From positions 62,001 to 126,000 of the forward strand of contig NZ_WKEQ01000007.1 of the NCBI RefSeq assembly GCF_021605415.1: 64,000 nucleotides of DNA. The letters are read 5' to 3'. The position numbers and the translations under genes were made by a program. Every line of letters begins with the position of its first letter. Positions within the stretch are counted from its first letter, which is position 1. The DNA is from Pseudomonas syringae. GTDB lineage: Bacteria > Pseudomonadota > Gammaproteobacteria > Pseudomonadales > Pseudomonadaceae. Below are positions 28,567 to 37,484 of this stretch, in pieces. The notes beneath the pieces were generated by a model. It made no database searches. It saw only the letters and a program-made list of their open reading frames with translations, and was not told the origin of the DNA.

Positions 28567-29772
28567 ATGTCTAAGCCGCTGCCCGTGACCGTTCTTTCAG
28601 GCTTTCTGGGCGCTGGAAAAAGTACGCTCCTGAATTACGTACTACGTAATAGAGACAATTTGCGTGTCGCTGTAATCGTTAATGATATGAGCGAGATCAA
28701 TATCGATGGCAGCGAAGTCCAGCGTGATGTCAGCCTGAACCGCGCTGAAGAGAAACTCGTCGAGATGAGCAATGGCTGTATCTGCTGTACGTTACGCGAG
28801 GACTTGTTGAAAGAGGTCAGCGCGCTGGCCAAGGAGGGACGCTTCGACTATCTGCTGATTGAATCCACCGGAATTTCCGAGCCATTGCCGGTGGCCGAGA
28901 CATTCACCTTTCGTGATGAACACGGGCAAAGCCTGGCAGACGTCGCCCGCCTCGACACCATGGTCACCGTCGTCGACGGCGTGAATTTCCTGCTCGATTT
29001 CCAGGCCGCCGAGAGCCTGGCCTCCCGTGGCGAAATCCTCGGCGAAGAGGATGAACGCTCCATTACCGACCTGTTGATTGAGCAGGTCGAATTCGCCGAC
29101 GTCCTGTTGGTCAGCAAGATCGACCTGATCAGCCAGGCCGAACGCGACGAACTGATGGCGATCCTCAAGCGGCTCAATGCTCACGCGCAAATCATTGCGA
29201 TGGTGATGGGGGAAGTGCCCCTGGATCGGATCCTTGATACCGGATTGTTCGATTTCGACAGAGCCGCTCAGGCACCGGGCTGGCTTCATGAGTTGCGCGG
29301 CGAACACATTCCTGAAACCGACGAGTATGGCATTGCCTCAAGCGGCTATCGCGCGCGTCGGCCATTTCACCCCGAGCGTTTTTTCAGTTTCATTGATCGT
29401 CCGTGGCTGAACGGAAAGCTGCTGCGCTCCAAAGGTTTTTTCTGGCTGGCCAGCAAACCCTCGGACGCCGGCAGTTGGTCACAGGCCGGTGGCCTGATGC
29501 GTCATGGTTTTGCCGGGCGCTGGTGGCGGTACGTCGCGAAAAACCAATGGCCGCAGGATCAGGAAAGCATCGCCGCGATCATGGAAAACTGGACAGCCAG
29601 CGTCGGTGATTGCCGTCAAGAACTGGTGTTCATTGGTCAAAACATCGATTTCGAACAACTGACAGAGCAACTCGACAGCTGTCTGCTGACCGACGAAGAA
29701 ATGGCCCTCGGCGTGGAGGGCTGGCGAATGCTGCCGGATCCGTTCGGTCCTTGGCATGAAGAGGCCGCTTGA
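28567..29772 (+). CDS. COG0523 zinc-homeostasis GTPase (ZigA/YjiA-like)
   Basis: 401-residue G3E GTPase, a putative zinc metallochaperone in the cytoplasm. Walker [10 protein letters not shown] at residues 12-20, the metal-binding CICC motif ([13 protein letters not shown]), ESTGISEP, and SKIDL as guanine-specificity loop. The C-terminal CobW domain contains RPFHPERFF and histidines near the end. It is divergent from folE2 across the Zur box, the usual setting for the zinc-responsive subgroup. Its TGA overlaps the ATG of the DUF1826 gene. Confidence 0.9.
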   Translation: MSKPLPVTVLSGFLGAGKSTLLNYVLRNRDNLRVAVIVNDMSEINIDGSEVQRDVSLNRAEEKLVEMSNGCICCTLREDLLKEVSALAKEGRFDYLLIESTGISEPLPVAETFTFRDEHGQSLADVARLDTMVTVVDGVNFLLDFQAAESLASRGEILGEEDERSITDLLIEQVEFADVLLVSKIDLISQAERDELMAILKRLNAHAQIIAMVMGEVPLDRILDTGLFDFDRAAQAPGWLHELRGEHIPETDEYGIASSGYRARRPFHPERFFSFIDRPWLNGKLLRSKGFFWLASKPSDAGSWSQAGGLMRHGFAGRWWRYVAKNQWPQDQESIAAIMENWTASVGDCRQELVFIGQNIDFEQLTEQLDSCLLTDEEMALGVEGWRMLPDPFGPWHEEAA

Positions 29773-30416
29773 TGCGCCCTCTGAAAAAGCTGGATAGCCG
29801 ATTTCAACATCACGGGCCGACACCGGACGCGCTGGCGAAAATTCTTGAGGATCAGATAAACCTCGCGGTCTGGCAGCGACAGTTGCCGGTTCACATCGCT
29901 GATTTCGCTCATCTGCTGCTATCGCTCAACGAGCCTTTGGCCGAGTCCCTGTGTGTGGAACTGCCTGGTGAAGACGCGGAGCCCGAGCTCATCGGACTCG
30001 CGACGCAATACCGCGACCTTCAGGGCTACGAGGGCTTCATCGCGGATCTCGAATGGTTGGTCAGCGCCTTCGCCTGCCTGCTCGGTGCGCAACGGATCGG
30101 CCTGCGTCTACGGGTGTTGGACAAGGCCATGTGTCCACGCTTTCATGTCGATCATGTGCCAGTGCGGTTGATCACGACGTACGCCGGTGTCGGCAGCCAA
30201 TGGCTCAAGGAAGGTGCAATGGAACGCAGGCAATTGGGCAGCGCCGAGGCCGAGCCGCAGGACGCCAAGCTGATCCAGCAGATGGCCAGTAGCGACGTGG
30301 CGTTGCTCAAGGGTGAGAAATGGCACGGCAACGAGGGCTTCGGCCTGATCCATCGCTCGCCGCAACTGGCACCCGGCGAGCGGCGCCTGTTGCTGACGCT
30401 CGACTGGCTCGGCTAA
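29772..30416 (+). CDS. DUF1826 protein, zinc-cluster partner
   Basis: 214-residue cytoplasmic protein of the DUF1826 family, which is repeatedly found beside COG0523 GTPases in zinc-regulated clusters; no biochemical function is known to me. The central region CPRFHVDHVPVRLITTYAG holds two histidines, a cysteine and an aspartate that could be metal ligands, and a later conserved histidine lies in KWHGNEGFGLIHRSP. The start overlaps the GTPase stop (TGATG), so the two are co-translated. Confidence 0.8.
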   Translation: MRPLKKLDSRFQHHGPTPDALAKILEDQINLAVWQRQLPVHIADFAHLLLSLNEPLAESLCVELPGEDAEPELIGLATQYRDLQGYEGFIADLEWLVSAFACLLGAQRIGLRLRVLDKAMCPRFHVDHVPVRLITTYAGVGSQWLKEGAMERRQLGSAEAEPQDAKLIQQMASSDVALLKGEKWHGNEGFGLIHRSPQLAPGERRLLLTLDWLG

Positions 30417-30420
30417 GCAC

Positions 30421-30777
30421 TCAGGGCTTGAGCCAGTTGCCCTGTCTCTGGCCTTCGCAGAACGGCTGCAAATACGCAGCATCGGTGGCGACGCCGTAAT
30501 AGTGGATATCCTGGCGATAGGGCATATTGGCGACTTGCGCGTTGCTGCACACGCCGAATGCGCCGGTCGGGCACTGATCGACGTACTCGACTTCGACTTT
30601 TTGCCCGACCAGGGTCGGTTGGCAGAACCCGTCGCTGAACAGTTTTTCCGGAATGTTGCGGTTTTGCTGGCAGACTTTCACATCCAGCCGCTCGGCCTGG
30701 CTGTGTACCACGCAGGCTTGGGCCAGCGCCTCGCCGGACATCAGCATCAGCGACAACGACCATCCCATCCACCGCAT
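30421..30777 (-). CDS. Small exported cysteine-rich protein
   Basis: 118-residue protein with a Sec signal (MRWMGWSLSLMLMSGEALAQA), a good GGGAGG ribosome site, and six cysteines in the mature part, which suggests three disulfides in the periplasm. I do not recognise a functional family. It is embedded between two COG0523 genes but points the other way; its start is only 26 bases from the start of the rightward GTPase gene, so the two promoter regions must overlap. Confidence 0.7.
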   Translation of the reverse strand: MRWMGWSLSLMLMSGEALAQACVVHSQAERLDVKVCQQNRNIPEKLFSDGFCQPTLVGQKVEVEYVDQCPTGAFGVCSNAQVANMPYRQDIHYYGVATDAAYLQPFCEGQRQGNWLKP

Positions 30778-30803
30778 CGTTACCTCCCCAGACTTTCTCG
30801 ACC

Positions 30804-31769
30804 ATGTTGAAGAACATTCCCACTCACGTCATCGCAGGCCCGCTGGGCGCCGGCAAGACCAGCCTGATTCGCGACCTCATGTCCCAGCGACCGGCCGGTG
30901 AACGCTGGGCGGTGCTGATCAACGAGTTCGGCCAGATCGGCCTCGATGCCGCCCTGCTGACGCGCGATGCCGATGGTATCGCACTGGGCGAAGTGGCCGG
31001 GGGGTGTTTGTGTTGCGTGAATGGCGCGCCGTTCCAGATCGGACTTGGGCGTTTGCTACGCAGTGCGAAGCCGGATCGGCTGTTCATCGAGCCTTCCGGG
31101 TTGGGCCATCCGCTGCAATTGCTCGAACAGTTAAATGACGCGCCGTGGCTGGGCGTACTCGCGGTGCAACCGAGCGTTCTGGTGCTGGATGCGCAGGCAT
31201 TGGCGGCGGGGAAAATAATGCCCAGGGCACAGCAGGAAGCGCTGCCCGGTGCCGGGCTGTTGTTGCTCAACAAGTCGGAAGATCTGGATGAAACCGCCCG
31301 TCAGAAAATCATGGAACAGCTGCCTCCCGTGCCATTGCTCTGGACACAACAGGCGCAACTTTCGTTAAGTCAGTTGCCCGGTGTCGACGCACAGGGCAGC
31401 GCCGGTGTGGATAGCCTGGTCGTGCCGAAGGGGTTGGCGCAGATGCCAGCGGTATGGACTGATCCGGCGCTGCCGATTTGCCTGAGTCAGGCGCAGGACG
31501 ATGGCTGGAGCATTGGCTGGCGTTGGCATCCGGGGCAGGTTTTTGATTCGGCGCGAGTCAATGAGTGGCTGCAAAGCCTCACTTGGCGACGGGCGAAGCT
31601 GGTTATCCACAGCCATGAAGGGTGGGTGTCGGCGAATGCTTTGGACAATGGCGAGGTGGAATGGCGGGAAAGTGAGTGGCGACGGGATTCGCGGGTCGAG
31701 CTGATTTTCAGTGATACACAGGATGTGGAGCAGTTGAAGGTGGGTTTGGCGGCCAGTCGAGTTGGATGA
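30804..31769 (+). CDS. Second COG0523 GTPase (CobW-like)
   Basis: 321-residue G3E GTPase. Walker A GPLGAGKTS at residues 12-20, CxCC motif GGCLCCVNGAPF, EPSGLGHP, and LLNKSEDLD as guanine-specificity loop. It is shorter and diverged from the 28567 protein, and its C-terminal CobW domain is poor in histidines. No Shine-Dalgarno is evident before the ATG and only 26 bases separate it from a divergent gene, so either it starts within the leader or an alternative start is used. Probably another metal-insertion GTPase of the same zinc cluster. Confidence 0.85.
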   Translation: MLKNIPTHVIAGPLGAGKTSLIRDLMSQRPAGERWAVLINEFGQIGLDAALLTRDADGIALGEVAGGCLCCVNGAPFQIGLGRLLRSAKPDRLFIEPSGLGHPLQLLEQLNDAPWLGVLAVQPSVLVLDAQALAAGKIMPRAQQEALPGAGLLLLNKSEDLDETARQKIMEQLPPVPLLWTQQAQLSLSQLPGVDAQGSAGVDSLVVPKGLAQMPAVWTDPALPICLSQAQDDGWSIGWRWHPGQVFDSARVNEWLQSLTWRRAKLVIHSHEGWVSANALDNGEVEWRESEWRRDSRVELIFSDTQDVEQLKVGLAASRVG

Positions 31770-31790
31770 AAATCAAAAAATCGCCCGAAT

Positions 31791-31818
31791 GCGGCCCGAG
31801 CCTGCGGCAGCTCCTGCA
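31791..31818. repeat. REP-family repeat (half-site)
   Basis: GC-rich segment between two convergent stops. It is nearly the reverse complement of 54764-54791 (shared core GAGCCTGCGGCAGCTCCT), which identifies a dispersed REP family in this genome. Confidence 0.65.
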
Positions 31819-31828
31819 CAGAAGTGAT

Positions 31829-32242
31829 TCAGGGGCGCCACTTGGTGTGTTCCTGGCGCCATTGGCTCAGCTCAATGACCTCGGCCCGCGGCTTGGCGAC
31901 GTCGACGACGGGCGGGGTGTCATCGAAAGGCGCGGGGTAGGGAGCCAGCTCAATGGCGGCGCTGTGGGCGCCGAACTGGGTGATGGTGCCGTTGTGGCGG
32001 GATTCGCCGGTCACGGTAAATTCGAATCCGTATACCCGCGCCAGGCGACGGCGTCCCTTGGCGTCCTTGATGAAGCCGATCTTCTTCAATGCCACGTTAC
32101 CGTCGAGCAATTCGACGCCAACATTGGTGCAATGCTGTTTGACTCGCTCCAGCGCGCGCTCGCGCAAGCCGTGGTTGTGCCATAGCCATGCGCCGGCAGC
32201 GGCGAACAGGATCAGCACGAAAATGTTTTCCAGGGTCAGCAT
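31829..32242 (-). CDS. DUF3301 membrane-anchored protein
   Basis: 137-residue protein with one N-terminal transmembrane helix (LENIFVLILFAAAGAWLW) and a soluble domain (VKQHCTNVGVELLDGNVALKKI, YGFEFTVTG, NGTITQFG) typical of DUF3301. The start MLTLENIF has GGAG 9 bases upstream; the open frame extends much further without support. It is divergent from pdxY. Function unknown. Confidence 0.85.
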   Translation of the reverse strand: MLTLENIFVLILFAAAGAWLWHNHGLRERALERVKQHCTNVGVELLDGNVALKKIGFIKDAKGRRRLARVYGFEFTVTGESRHNGTITQFGAHSAAIELAPYPAPFDDTPPVVDVAKPRAEVIELSQWRQEHTKWRP

Positions 32243-32359
32243 CAACGAAAACTCCAAATGATGGCGCCAGCTTAACTGCGTCGCCGGCCTGTCGTACAGG
32301 CTGTGTTTCGTCGCATACTGCGCGGCTTGAATTTCAATCGTTTTACGGAAGTCCGCCGC

Positions 32360-33232
32360 ATGAAACGTACGCCACATCTGCTCGCCATCCAGTCCCACGT
32401 GGTGTTCGGCCACGCCGGCAACAGCGCTGCGGTTTTCCCGATGCAGCGGGTCGGAGTGAATGTCTGGCCGCTCAACACCGTGCAGTTTTCCAACCACACG
32501 CAGTACGGCCAGTGGACGGGCGAAGTGATGTCGCCGCACCAGATCCCGGATCTGGTCGAAGGCATCGCGGCCATTGGCGAGTTGGGCAATTGCGACGCGG
32601 TGCTGTCCGGTTACCTCGGCAGTGCGGCGCAGGGCCGGGCGATTCTCAGTGGTGTCGAGCGGATCAAATCGGTCAATCCCAAAGCGTTGTACCTGTGTGA
32701 CCCGGTGATGGGCCATCCGGCGAAAGGCTGCAGCGTACCGGCCGAAGTCAGCGATTTCCTCTTGGAGGAAGCGGCGGCGGTAGCGGACTTCATGTGCCCG
32801 AATCAACTGGAGCTGGACAGCTTCTCGGGACGCAAACCGCAGTCGCTGTTCGATTGCCTGGCGATGGCGCGTGCATTATTGGCACGCGGGCCGAAAGCCG
32901 TGCTGGTCAAGCATCTGGACTACCCGGGCAAACCGGCCGATGGCTTTGAAATGTTGCTGGTGACGCCGGAGGGCAGCTGGCATCTGCGCCGTCCCCTGCT
33001 GGCGTTTCCGCGTCAGCCGGTGGGTGTTGGCGATCTGACGTCTGGGCTGTTTCTGGCGCGGGTCCTGTTGGGCGACAGTCTGGTAGCGGCGTTCGAGTTT
33101 TCGGCGGCGGCCGTGCATGAAGTGCTACTGGAAACGCAGGCATGTGCCAGTTATGAGCTGCAACTGGTGCGGGCGCAGGATCGGATTGCGCATCCTCGGG
33201 TGAAGTTCGAGGCCGTGCCGATCAGTCTGTAA
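32360..33232 (+). CDS. pdxY: Pyridoxal kinase PdxY
   Basis: 290-residue ribokinase-family enzyme that phosphorylates pyridoxal in the PLP salvage pathway. Recognisable elements are [17 protein letters not shown] at the N-terminus, [19 protein letters not shown], and the [13 protein letters not shown] phosphate-binding/catalytic motif (the GxGD aspartate). The start [11 protein letters not shown] matches the family N-terminus and length; a longer frame from 32303 does not. A REPIN-type hairpin follows. Confidence 0.95.
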   Translation: MKRTPHLLAIQSHVVFGHAGNSAAVFPMQRVGVNVWPLNTVQFSNHTQYGQWTGEVMSPHQIPDLVEGIAAIGELGNCDAVLSGYLGSAAQGRAILSGVERIKSVNPKALYLCDPVMGHPAKGCSVPAEVSDFLLEEAAAVADFMCPNQLELDSFSGRKPQSLFDCLAMARALLARGPKAVLVKHLDYPGKPADGFEMLLVTPEGSWHLRRPLLAFPRQPVGVGDLTSGLFLARVLLGDSLVAAFEFSAAAVHEVLLETQACASYELQLVRAQDRIAHPRVKFEAVPISL

Positions 33233-33247
33233 ACCGTGTTACGCCCA

Positions 33248-33311
33248 TTCGCGAGCAGGCTCGCTCCCACAGAAGCGTGCATTTCCGTGTGGGAGCGAGC
33301 CTGCTCGCGAA
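33248..33311. repeat. REPIN: paired REP palindrome
   Basis: 24-base arms in inverted orientation (33248-33271 and 33288-33311, core CGCGAGCAGGCTCGCTCCCAC) around a 16-base spacer, in the gap between pdxY and a convergent thioesterase gene. This is the common P. fluorescens-group REP sequence, seen again at 60631-60655 and 62785-62875. Confidence 0.9.
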
Positions 33312-33333
33312 GGCAATCTAACGGACGAAACGA

Positions 33334-33816
33334 TCAGGCGTCGCCCTTGATCTCTTGATAACGCTTTTCCAGCTCCTGACGAATCTGTCGACGCTGCTGG
33401 GCCTGCATATAGCGGCGTTTGTCTTCGCTGTTCTGCGGCTGCAACGGCGGCACGGCGGCGGGTTTGCGATTGTCGTCCACCGCAACCATGGTGAAGAAGC
33501 AGCTGTTGGTGTGACGTACCGAGCGCTCGCGGATGTTCTCGGTCACCACTTTGATGCCGACTTCCATCGACGTGTTGCCGGTGTAGTTCACCGAAGCGAG
33601 AAAGGTCACCAGTTCGCCGACATGGATCGGCTCGCGGAAAATCACCTGATCCACCGACAGGGTCACCACGTAGCGGCCGGCATAACGGCTGGCACAGGCG
33701 TAAGCAACTTCATCGAGGTATTTGAGCAGGGTGCCGCCGTGGACATTGCCTGAGAAGTTGGCCATGTCGGGGGTCATCAGTACCGTCATCGACAGCTGGG
33801 CGTTTCCGGGTTCCAT
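33334..33816 (-). CDS. Acyl-CoA thioesterase, hotdog fold (YciA-like)
   Basis: 160-residue thioesterase that hydrolyses acyl-CoA. The hotdog signature is MANFSGNVHGGTLLKYLDEVAYACA, with the catalytic asparagine/aspartate region, followed by VDQVIFREPIHVGELV and a charged, glutamine-rich tail. The start MEPGNAQLSM has family character; an open frame from 33906 does not. Stands alone, convergent to pdxY. Confidence 0.9.
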   Translation of the reverse strand: MEPGNAQLSMTVLMTPDMANFSGNVHGGTLLKYLDEVAYACASRYAGRYVVTLSVDQVIFREPIHVGELVTFLASVNYTGNTSMEVGIKVVTENIRERSVRHTNSCFFTMVAVDDNRKPAAVPPLQPQNSEDKRRYMQAQQRRQIRQELEKRYQEIKGDA

Positions 33817-34097
33817 AACGTTCTCACGGGTAAGGCAGGTTGCTGGAAGAGCACCTCTGCGGGTGCCTGGTCGCTTTTCAAAACCACCGTTATCGGGACG
33901 CCGCATAACTGGCCGCCGTCACGCCCGGATCGATCTGTTTCCATATATTGCACCGCCTTTCTCCCGGAAGTCGCGGTGGTAACCTGCAAAAGCCCTGCCT
34001 CAGGGCAATTCCCACACGAAAAGCGGATTTTTACCCAGCTTTTACAGGCAATTTCCGACGTCTGCCTGTAGCAATGTCATTCAAGGAGCGCCACGCC

Positions 34098-35861
34098 ATG
34101 CATGCCATCAGTTTCATTCAGGATCTGGCAGTGATCATGTTGGTCGCAGGCGTGGTGACGGTGCTGTTTCACCGTTTCAAGCAACCGGTGGTGCTCGGCT
34201 ATATCGTCGCCGGCTTCATCATCGGCCCACACACGCCACCCTTCGGCCTGATTCACGACGAAGACACCATCAAGACGCTCGCCGAGCTGGGGGTGATCTT
34301 CTTGATGTTCTGCCTTGGCCTGGAATTCAGCCTGCGTAAATTGTTCAAGGTCGGTGCCACGGCGTTTATCGCCGCGTTCCTGGAAATCGTGCTGATGATC
34401 TGGATCGGCTACGAAATCGGCCAGTGGTTCGACTGGAACACCATGGATTCGCTGTTCCTTGGCGCGATCCTGGCCATTTCCTCGACCACCATCATCGTCA
34501 AAGCGCTCAACGACCTGAAGATGAAGAACGAGCGCTTCGCCCAGTTGATTTTCGGCGTGCTGATCGTCGAGGACATTCTCGGCATCGGCATCATCGCGTT
34601 GCTCTCCAGCATTGCGGTCAGCGGCACCGTCAGCTCGGGCGAAGTATTTTCCACGGTCGGCAAACTGTCGCTGTTCATGATCGTCGCACTGGTCATTGGC
34701 ATTCTGCTGGTGCCACGCCTGCTGGCCTACGTGGCCAAATTCGACAGCAATGAAATGCTGCTGATTACCGTGCTGGGCCTGTGCTTTGGATTCTGCCTGC
34801 TGGTGGTCAAGCTTGAATACAGCATGGTGCTCGGCGCGTTCCTGATCGGCGCGATCATGGCCGAATCCCGGCAACTGCTGAAAATCGAGCGATTGATCGA
34901 GCCGGTTCGCGACCTGTTCAGTGCGATTTTCTTCGTCGCCATCGGTTTGATGCTCGATCCGATGATCCTGTTGCAATACGCATGGCCGATTGCGGTGATT
35001 ACCGTGGCTGTTGTGCTGGGCAAGATGGTGTCCTGCGGCCTCGGCGCGTTTATCGCCGGCAATGACGGACGCACCTCACTGCGCGTGGGGATGGGTCTTT
35101 CGCAGATTGGCGAATTTTCCTTCATCATCGCCGCGCTCGGCATGACCTTGCAGGTCACCAGTAACTTCCTGTATCCGGTGGCTGTAGCGGTTTCGGTGAT
35201 TACCACGCTGCTGACGCCGTACCTGATTCGCGCCGCCGATCCGCTGTCGATCAAACTGTCCGCCGCCATGCCCCAGCGACTCGGCCGAGTGTTCGGGATG
35301 TACGGCGAATGGCTGCGCAGCATCCAGCCTCAAGGTGAGGGCGCGCTGCTGGCGTCGATGATCCGGCGGATTCTCTTGCAGGTGGGGGTGAATCTGGCGC
35401 TGGTGATCGCGATCTTCTTTTCCGGCGCGTTCTTCGCCGAGCGCATCTCGGCTTATGTGCAGGACTGGGTCAGCGATCCGAGCTGGCAGAAAGCTTTGAT
35501 TTGGGGCGGGGCGTTGCTGGTGTCGCTGCCGTTCCTGATCGCCGCGTATCGCAAGCTCAAGGCACTTTCCATGCTGCTGGCGGAAATGGGCGTGAAGCCC
35601 GAGATGGCCGGTCGTCACACGCAGCGAGTGCGCCGGGTGATCGCCGAAGTGATCCCGCTCATCTCGCTGCTGGTGATTTTCCTGCTGTTGGCAGCCTTGT
35701 CGGCCAGTATTCTGCCGACCAACAAGTTGCTGGTGCTGATCGCCGTGGTCGCGGCCGCTGTGGCAGCGGTGCTGTGGCGCTGGTTCATCCGCGTGCACAC
35801 GCGGATGCAAGTGGCCTTGCTGGAAACCCTCGACAACCACAAGGAGTCGTCGGGGCACTGA
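34098..35861 (+). CDS. Monovalent cation:proton antiporter, CPA2 family (KefB-like without RCK domain)
   Basis: 587-residue inner-membrane antiporter with about 12 transmembrane segments in the Na/H exchanger domain (QPVVLGYIVAGFIIGPHTPP, LFLGAILAISSTTIIVKAL, GVLIVEDILGIG, MGLSQIGEFSFI). The start MHAISFIQDL is supported by AAGGAG 9 bases upstream. KefB/KefC carry a C-terminal TrkA-N/RCK nucleotide-binding domain of about 150 residues; here the C-terminus instead has further hydrophobic segments (LIWGGALLVSLPFLIAA, LISLLVIFLLLAALSASIL) and a short charged tail, so gating must differ. Confidence 0.9.
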   Translation: MHAISFIQDLAVIMLVAGVVTVLFHRFKQPVVLGYIVAGFIIGPHTPPFGLIHDEDTIKTLAELGVIFLMFCLGLEFSLRKLFKVGATAFIAAFLEIVLMIWIGYEIGQWFDWNTMDSLFLGAILAISSTTIIVKALNDLKMKNERFAQLIFGVLIVEDILGIGIIALLSSIAVSGTVSSGEVFSTVGKLSLFMIVALVIGILLVPRLLAYVAKFDSNEMLLITVLGLCFGFCLLVVKLEYSMVLGAFLIGAIMAESRQLLKIERLIEPVRDLFSAIFFVAIGLMLDPMILLQYAWPIAVITVAVVLGKMVSCGLGAFIAGNDGRTSLRVGMGLSQIGEFSFIIAALGMTLQVTSNFLYPVAVAVSVITTLLTPYLIRAADPLSIKLSAAMPQRLGRVFGMYGEWLRSIQPQGEGALLASMIRRILLQVGVNLALVIAIFFSGAFFAERISAYVQDWVSDPSWQKALIWGGALLVSLPFLIAAYRKLKALSMLLAEMGVKPEMAGRHTQRVRRVIAEVIPLISLLVIFLLLAALSASILPTNKLLVLIAVVAAAVAAVLWRWFIRVHTRMQVALLETLDNHKESSGH

Positions 35862-35882
35862 CCATCCGGGGCGTTTGGTTGA

Positions 35883-36290
35883 TCAGCTTTCCAGCCAGAC
35901 GTCCCGCGCCCAATGCCACACCGACTCCCAGGTTTCCTCGGCGATCAGCTCTTCTTCTGCCTGCCACAACACCACAGTGCCGTCTTCTTCGACGCAGTAG
36001 TAGTCGTCGCCATCCTGGCAGATCGGGATCAGGCTGCGATCGACGCCGGCATCCCATGCGTTGGCGGCAACATCCGGCAGATACGTGTGCGATTGCGGGT
36101 CGGTGACGGTGACCGGCTCCAGGCTGCCGTAGACCACGTCGCTGACGGTCAGCAAAAACTCTCTGAATACAAACGGGATGTCGATGAACAGCTGTTCTTC
36201 GATTTCGACCAGCAGGTCTTCGTCTGGCAACTCCAGGGGAACCGGCACGGGTTCGTTGGCTTCGCGCAGTTGTTCGATGATTTCTTCCAC
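35883..36290 (-). CDS. SMI1/KNR4 (SUKH) family protein
   Basis: 135-residue acidic cytoplasmic protein with the SUKH-type core: LREANEPVPVPLELP, IDIPFVFREFLLTVSDVVYG, and the C-terminal DGDDYYCVEEDGTVVLWQ. SUKH proteins include toxin-immunity proteins, but no polymorphic toxin gene lies nearby and pseudomonads carry such a gene as a stand-alone locus, so a housekeeping role is more likely. Located between the antiporter and the Tim44-like gene. Confidence 0.75.
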   Translation of the reverse strand: MEEIIEQLREANEPVPVPLELPDEDLLVEIEEQLFIDIPFVFREFLLTVSDVVYGSLEPVTVTDPQSHTYLPDVAANAWDAGVDRSLIPICQDGDDYYCVEEDGTVVLWQAEEELIAEETWESVWHWARDVWLES

Positions 36291-36376
36291 GTCCGGGATC
36301 CTCTTGTGCGTATGCCGCGGTTTAGATGGGGCGGTTTATACAGTAGCTTGCTATAGATGCAACCGCGAAATAGAAA

Positions 36377-36396
36377 ACCCCGGACAAGTCCGGGGT
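36377..36396 (-). terminator. Rho-independent terminator of the Tim44-like gene
   Basis: Perfect 9-base stem (ACCCCGGAC / GTCCGGGGT) with a 2-base loop, read leftward into TTTTCTATTT. It lies 32 bases after the stop of the leftward gene at 36428. Confidence 0.88.
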
Positions 36397-36427
36397 CTTC
36401 GTTACAGCATGCTTATCGCAGAGTGGA

Positions 36428-37300
36428 TCAGCCGTTCTGGCGGATACCGGCCACCAGCCAAGGCTGGTTTTCGCCCTGCGGACGCTCCATGTTCCAGCTT
36501 TCGCTGAACACTTCGCCCTGATCGAAACGCGAGGTCTTCGACACGCCGCTGAAGGTCAGGGTGGCGATGGTCTTGTCCGCACGGTCATCCACGCCGTCCA
36601 GTTGCACCTGGAGGTTGTCGATGTAGGTCGACTGGAAGCCGTCGCCCAGATCCGCACGCTCGCGCTTGAGGAACTCAAGCATTTGCGGGGTCACGAACTC
36701 GGAGATCTTGTCCATCTCGTTGGCGTCCCAGTGCTGTTGCAGCGACTGGAAGTGATTGCGCGCGGCTTCAAGGAAGCTTTGTTCGTTGAACCAGGCTGGT
36801 GCGTTGATCACCGGACGGGCGGCAGCAGGTGCGGCCGAGCCACCGAAGATCGAACCCATCGCTGGCTTCTGTTCAAAGGTTTCGCGCTGCATCGGCGCAT
36901 GACCGGCCGGAGCGAATTGCTCCTGCTGCTTGCGGCGACGGGCGGCGATGAAGCGGAAGATCACGAACGCGATGATTGCCATGATCAGGATGTCGAAGAT
37001 CTGCATCCCCTGGAAACCGTCACCCATGAACATGGAAGCGAGCAAGCCACCGGCGGCGATGCCGGCGAGAGGGCCGAGCCAGCGCGAAGCACCGCCGGCC
37101 TTGGCAGCAGCGCCAGCGGCACCTGCAGCACCGGCGGTCGCCGCAGCGCCGCCCGCAGCGGATGAAGGAGCCATTTGGCTGGTTTGGTGCGAAGGCGCGG
37201 AGCCTGCGCTTTTACCGCCGCCAAAACGCTTGGCGTTGGCATCGAGGCTCATCGTCAGGCCAATGCACAGCGCCATGGCGATGCTGAGAAAACGTTTCAT
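36428..37300 (-). CDS. Tim44-like domain membrane protein
   Basis: 290-residue protein: signal or anchor sequence at the N-terminus (MKRFLSIAMALCIGLTMSLDANA), a low-complexity Ser/Ala/Gly region (AAGGAAATAGAAGAAGAAAKAGG), two hydrophobic segments (LGPLAGIAAGGLLASMFMG; IFDILIMAIIAFVIFRFIA), and a C-terminal Tim44-type domain (EAARNHFQSLQQHWDANEMDKI, TPQMLEFLKRERADLG). Bacterial members have been linked to membrane-associated lipid or protein handling, without a firm role. Monocistronic with its own terminator. Confidence 0.88.
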   Translation of the reverse strand: MKRFLSIAMALCIGLTMSLDANAKRFGGGKSAGSAPSHQTSQMAPSSAAGGAAATAGAAGAAGAAAKAGGASRWLGPLAGIAAGGLLASMFMGDGFQGMQIFDILIMAIIAFVIFRFIAARRRKQQEQFAPAGHAPMQRETFEQKPAMGSIFGGSAAPAAARPVINAPAWFNEQSFLEAARNHFQSLQQHWDANEMDKISEFVTPQMLEFLKRERADLGDGFQSTYIDNLQVQLDGVDDRADKTIATLTFSGVSKTSRFDQGEVFSESWNMERPQGENQPWLVAGIRQNG

Positions 37301-37484
37301 AAAGGAAATTCCCGTTTGTGAAGGGCACGCGCGCCATGTTGCACAGCTGAAGTGTTACTGGCTAGCGGCAGAGTGTTTCGGGCTTTTGCCTGACAGGTCA
37401 CGTTCAGCTCTGCCGAGGCAATAAGGCTATGTACTTTTGTCTGTAGGAAATCGGGATAGGTTCAGCCGGAAATATGCTCGGCTC

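Noticed and set aside
31603..31611. A perfect TTATCCACA (DnaA box) inside the second COG0523 gene
   Set aside because: Isolated copy; about as expected by chance on this scale, unlike the periodic cluster at 56974.
32390..32405. Sequence TCCCACGTGGTG resembling parS in pdxY
   Set aside because: Only the central CACGTGG agrees and the arms are broken; not comparable with the two exact palindromes.
33248..33311. CRISPR-like repeats
   Set aside because: The repeated units are inverted REP palindromes in pairs, without regular spacers or cas genes.
35883..36290. SMI1/KNR4 protein as immunity protein of a toxin system
   Set aside because: No polymorphic toxin, Rhs, CDI or T6SS effector gene is near it.
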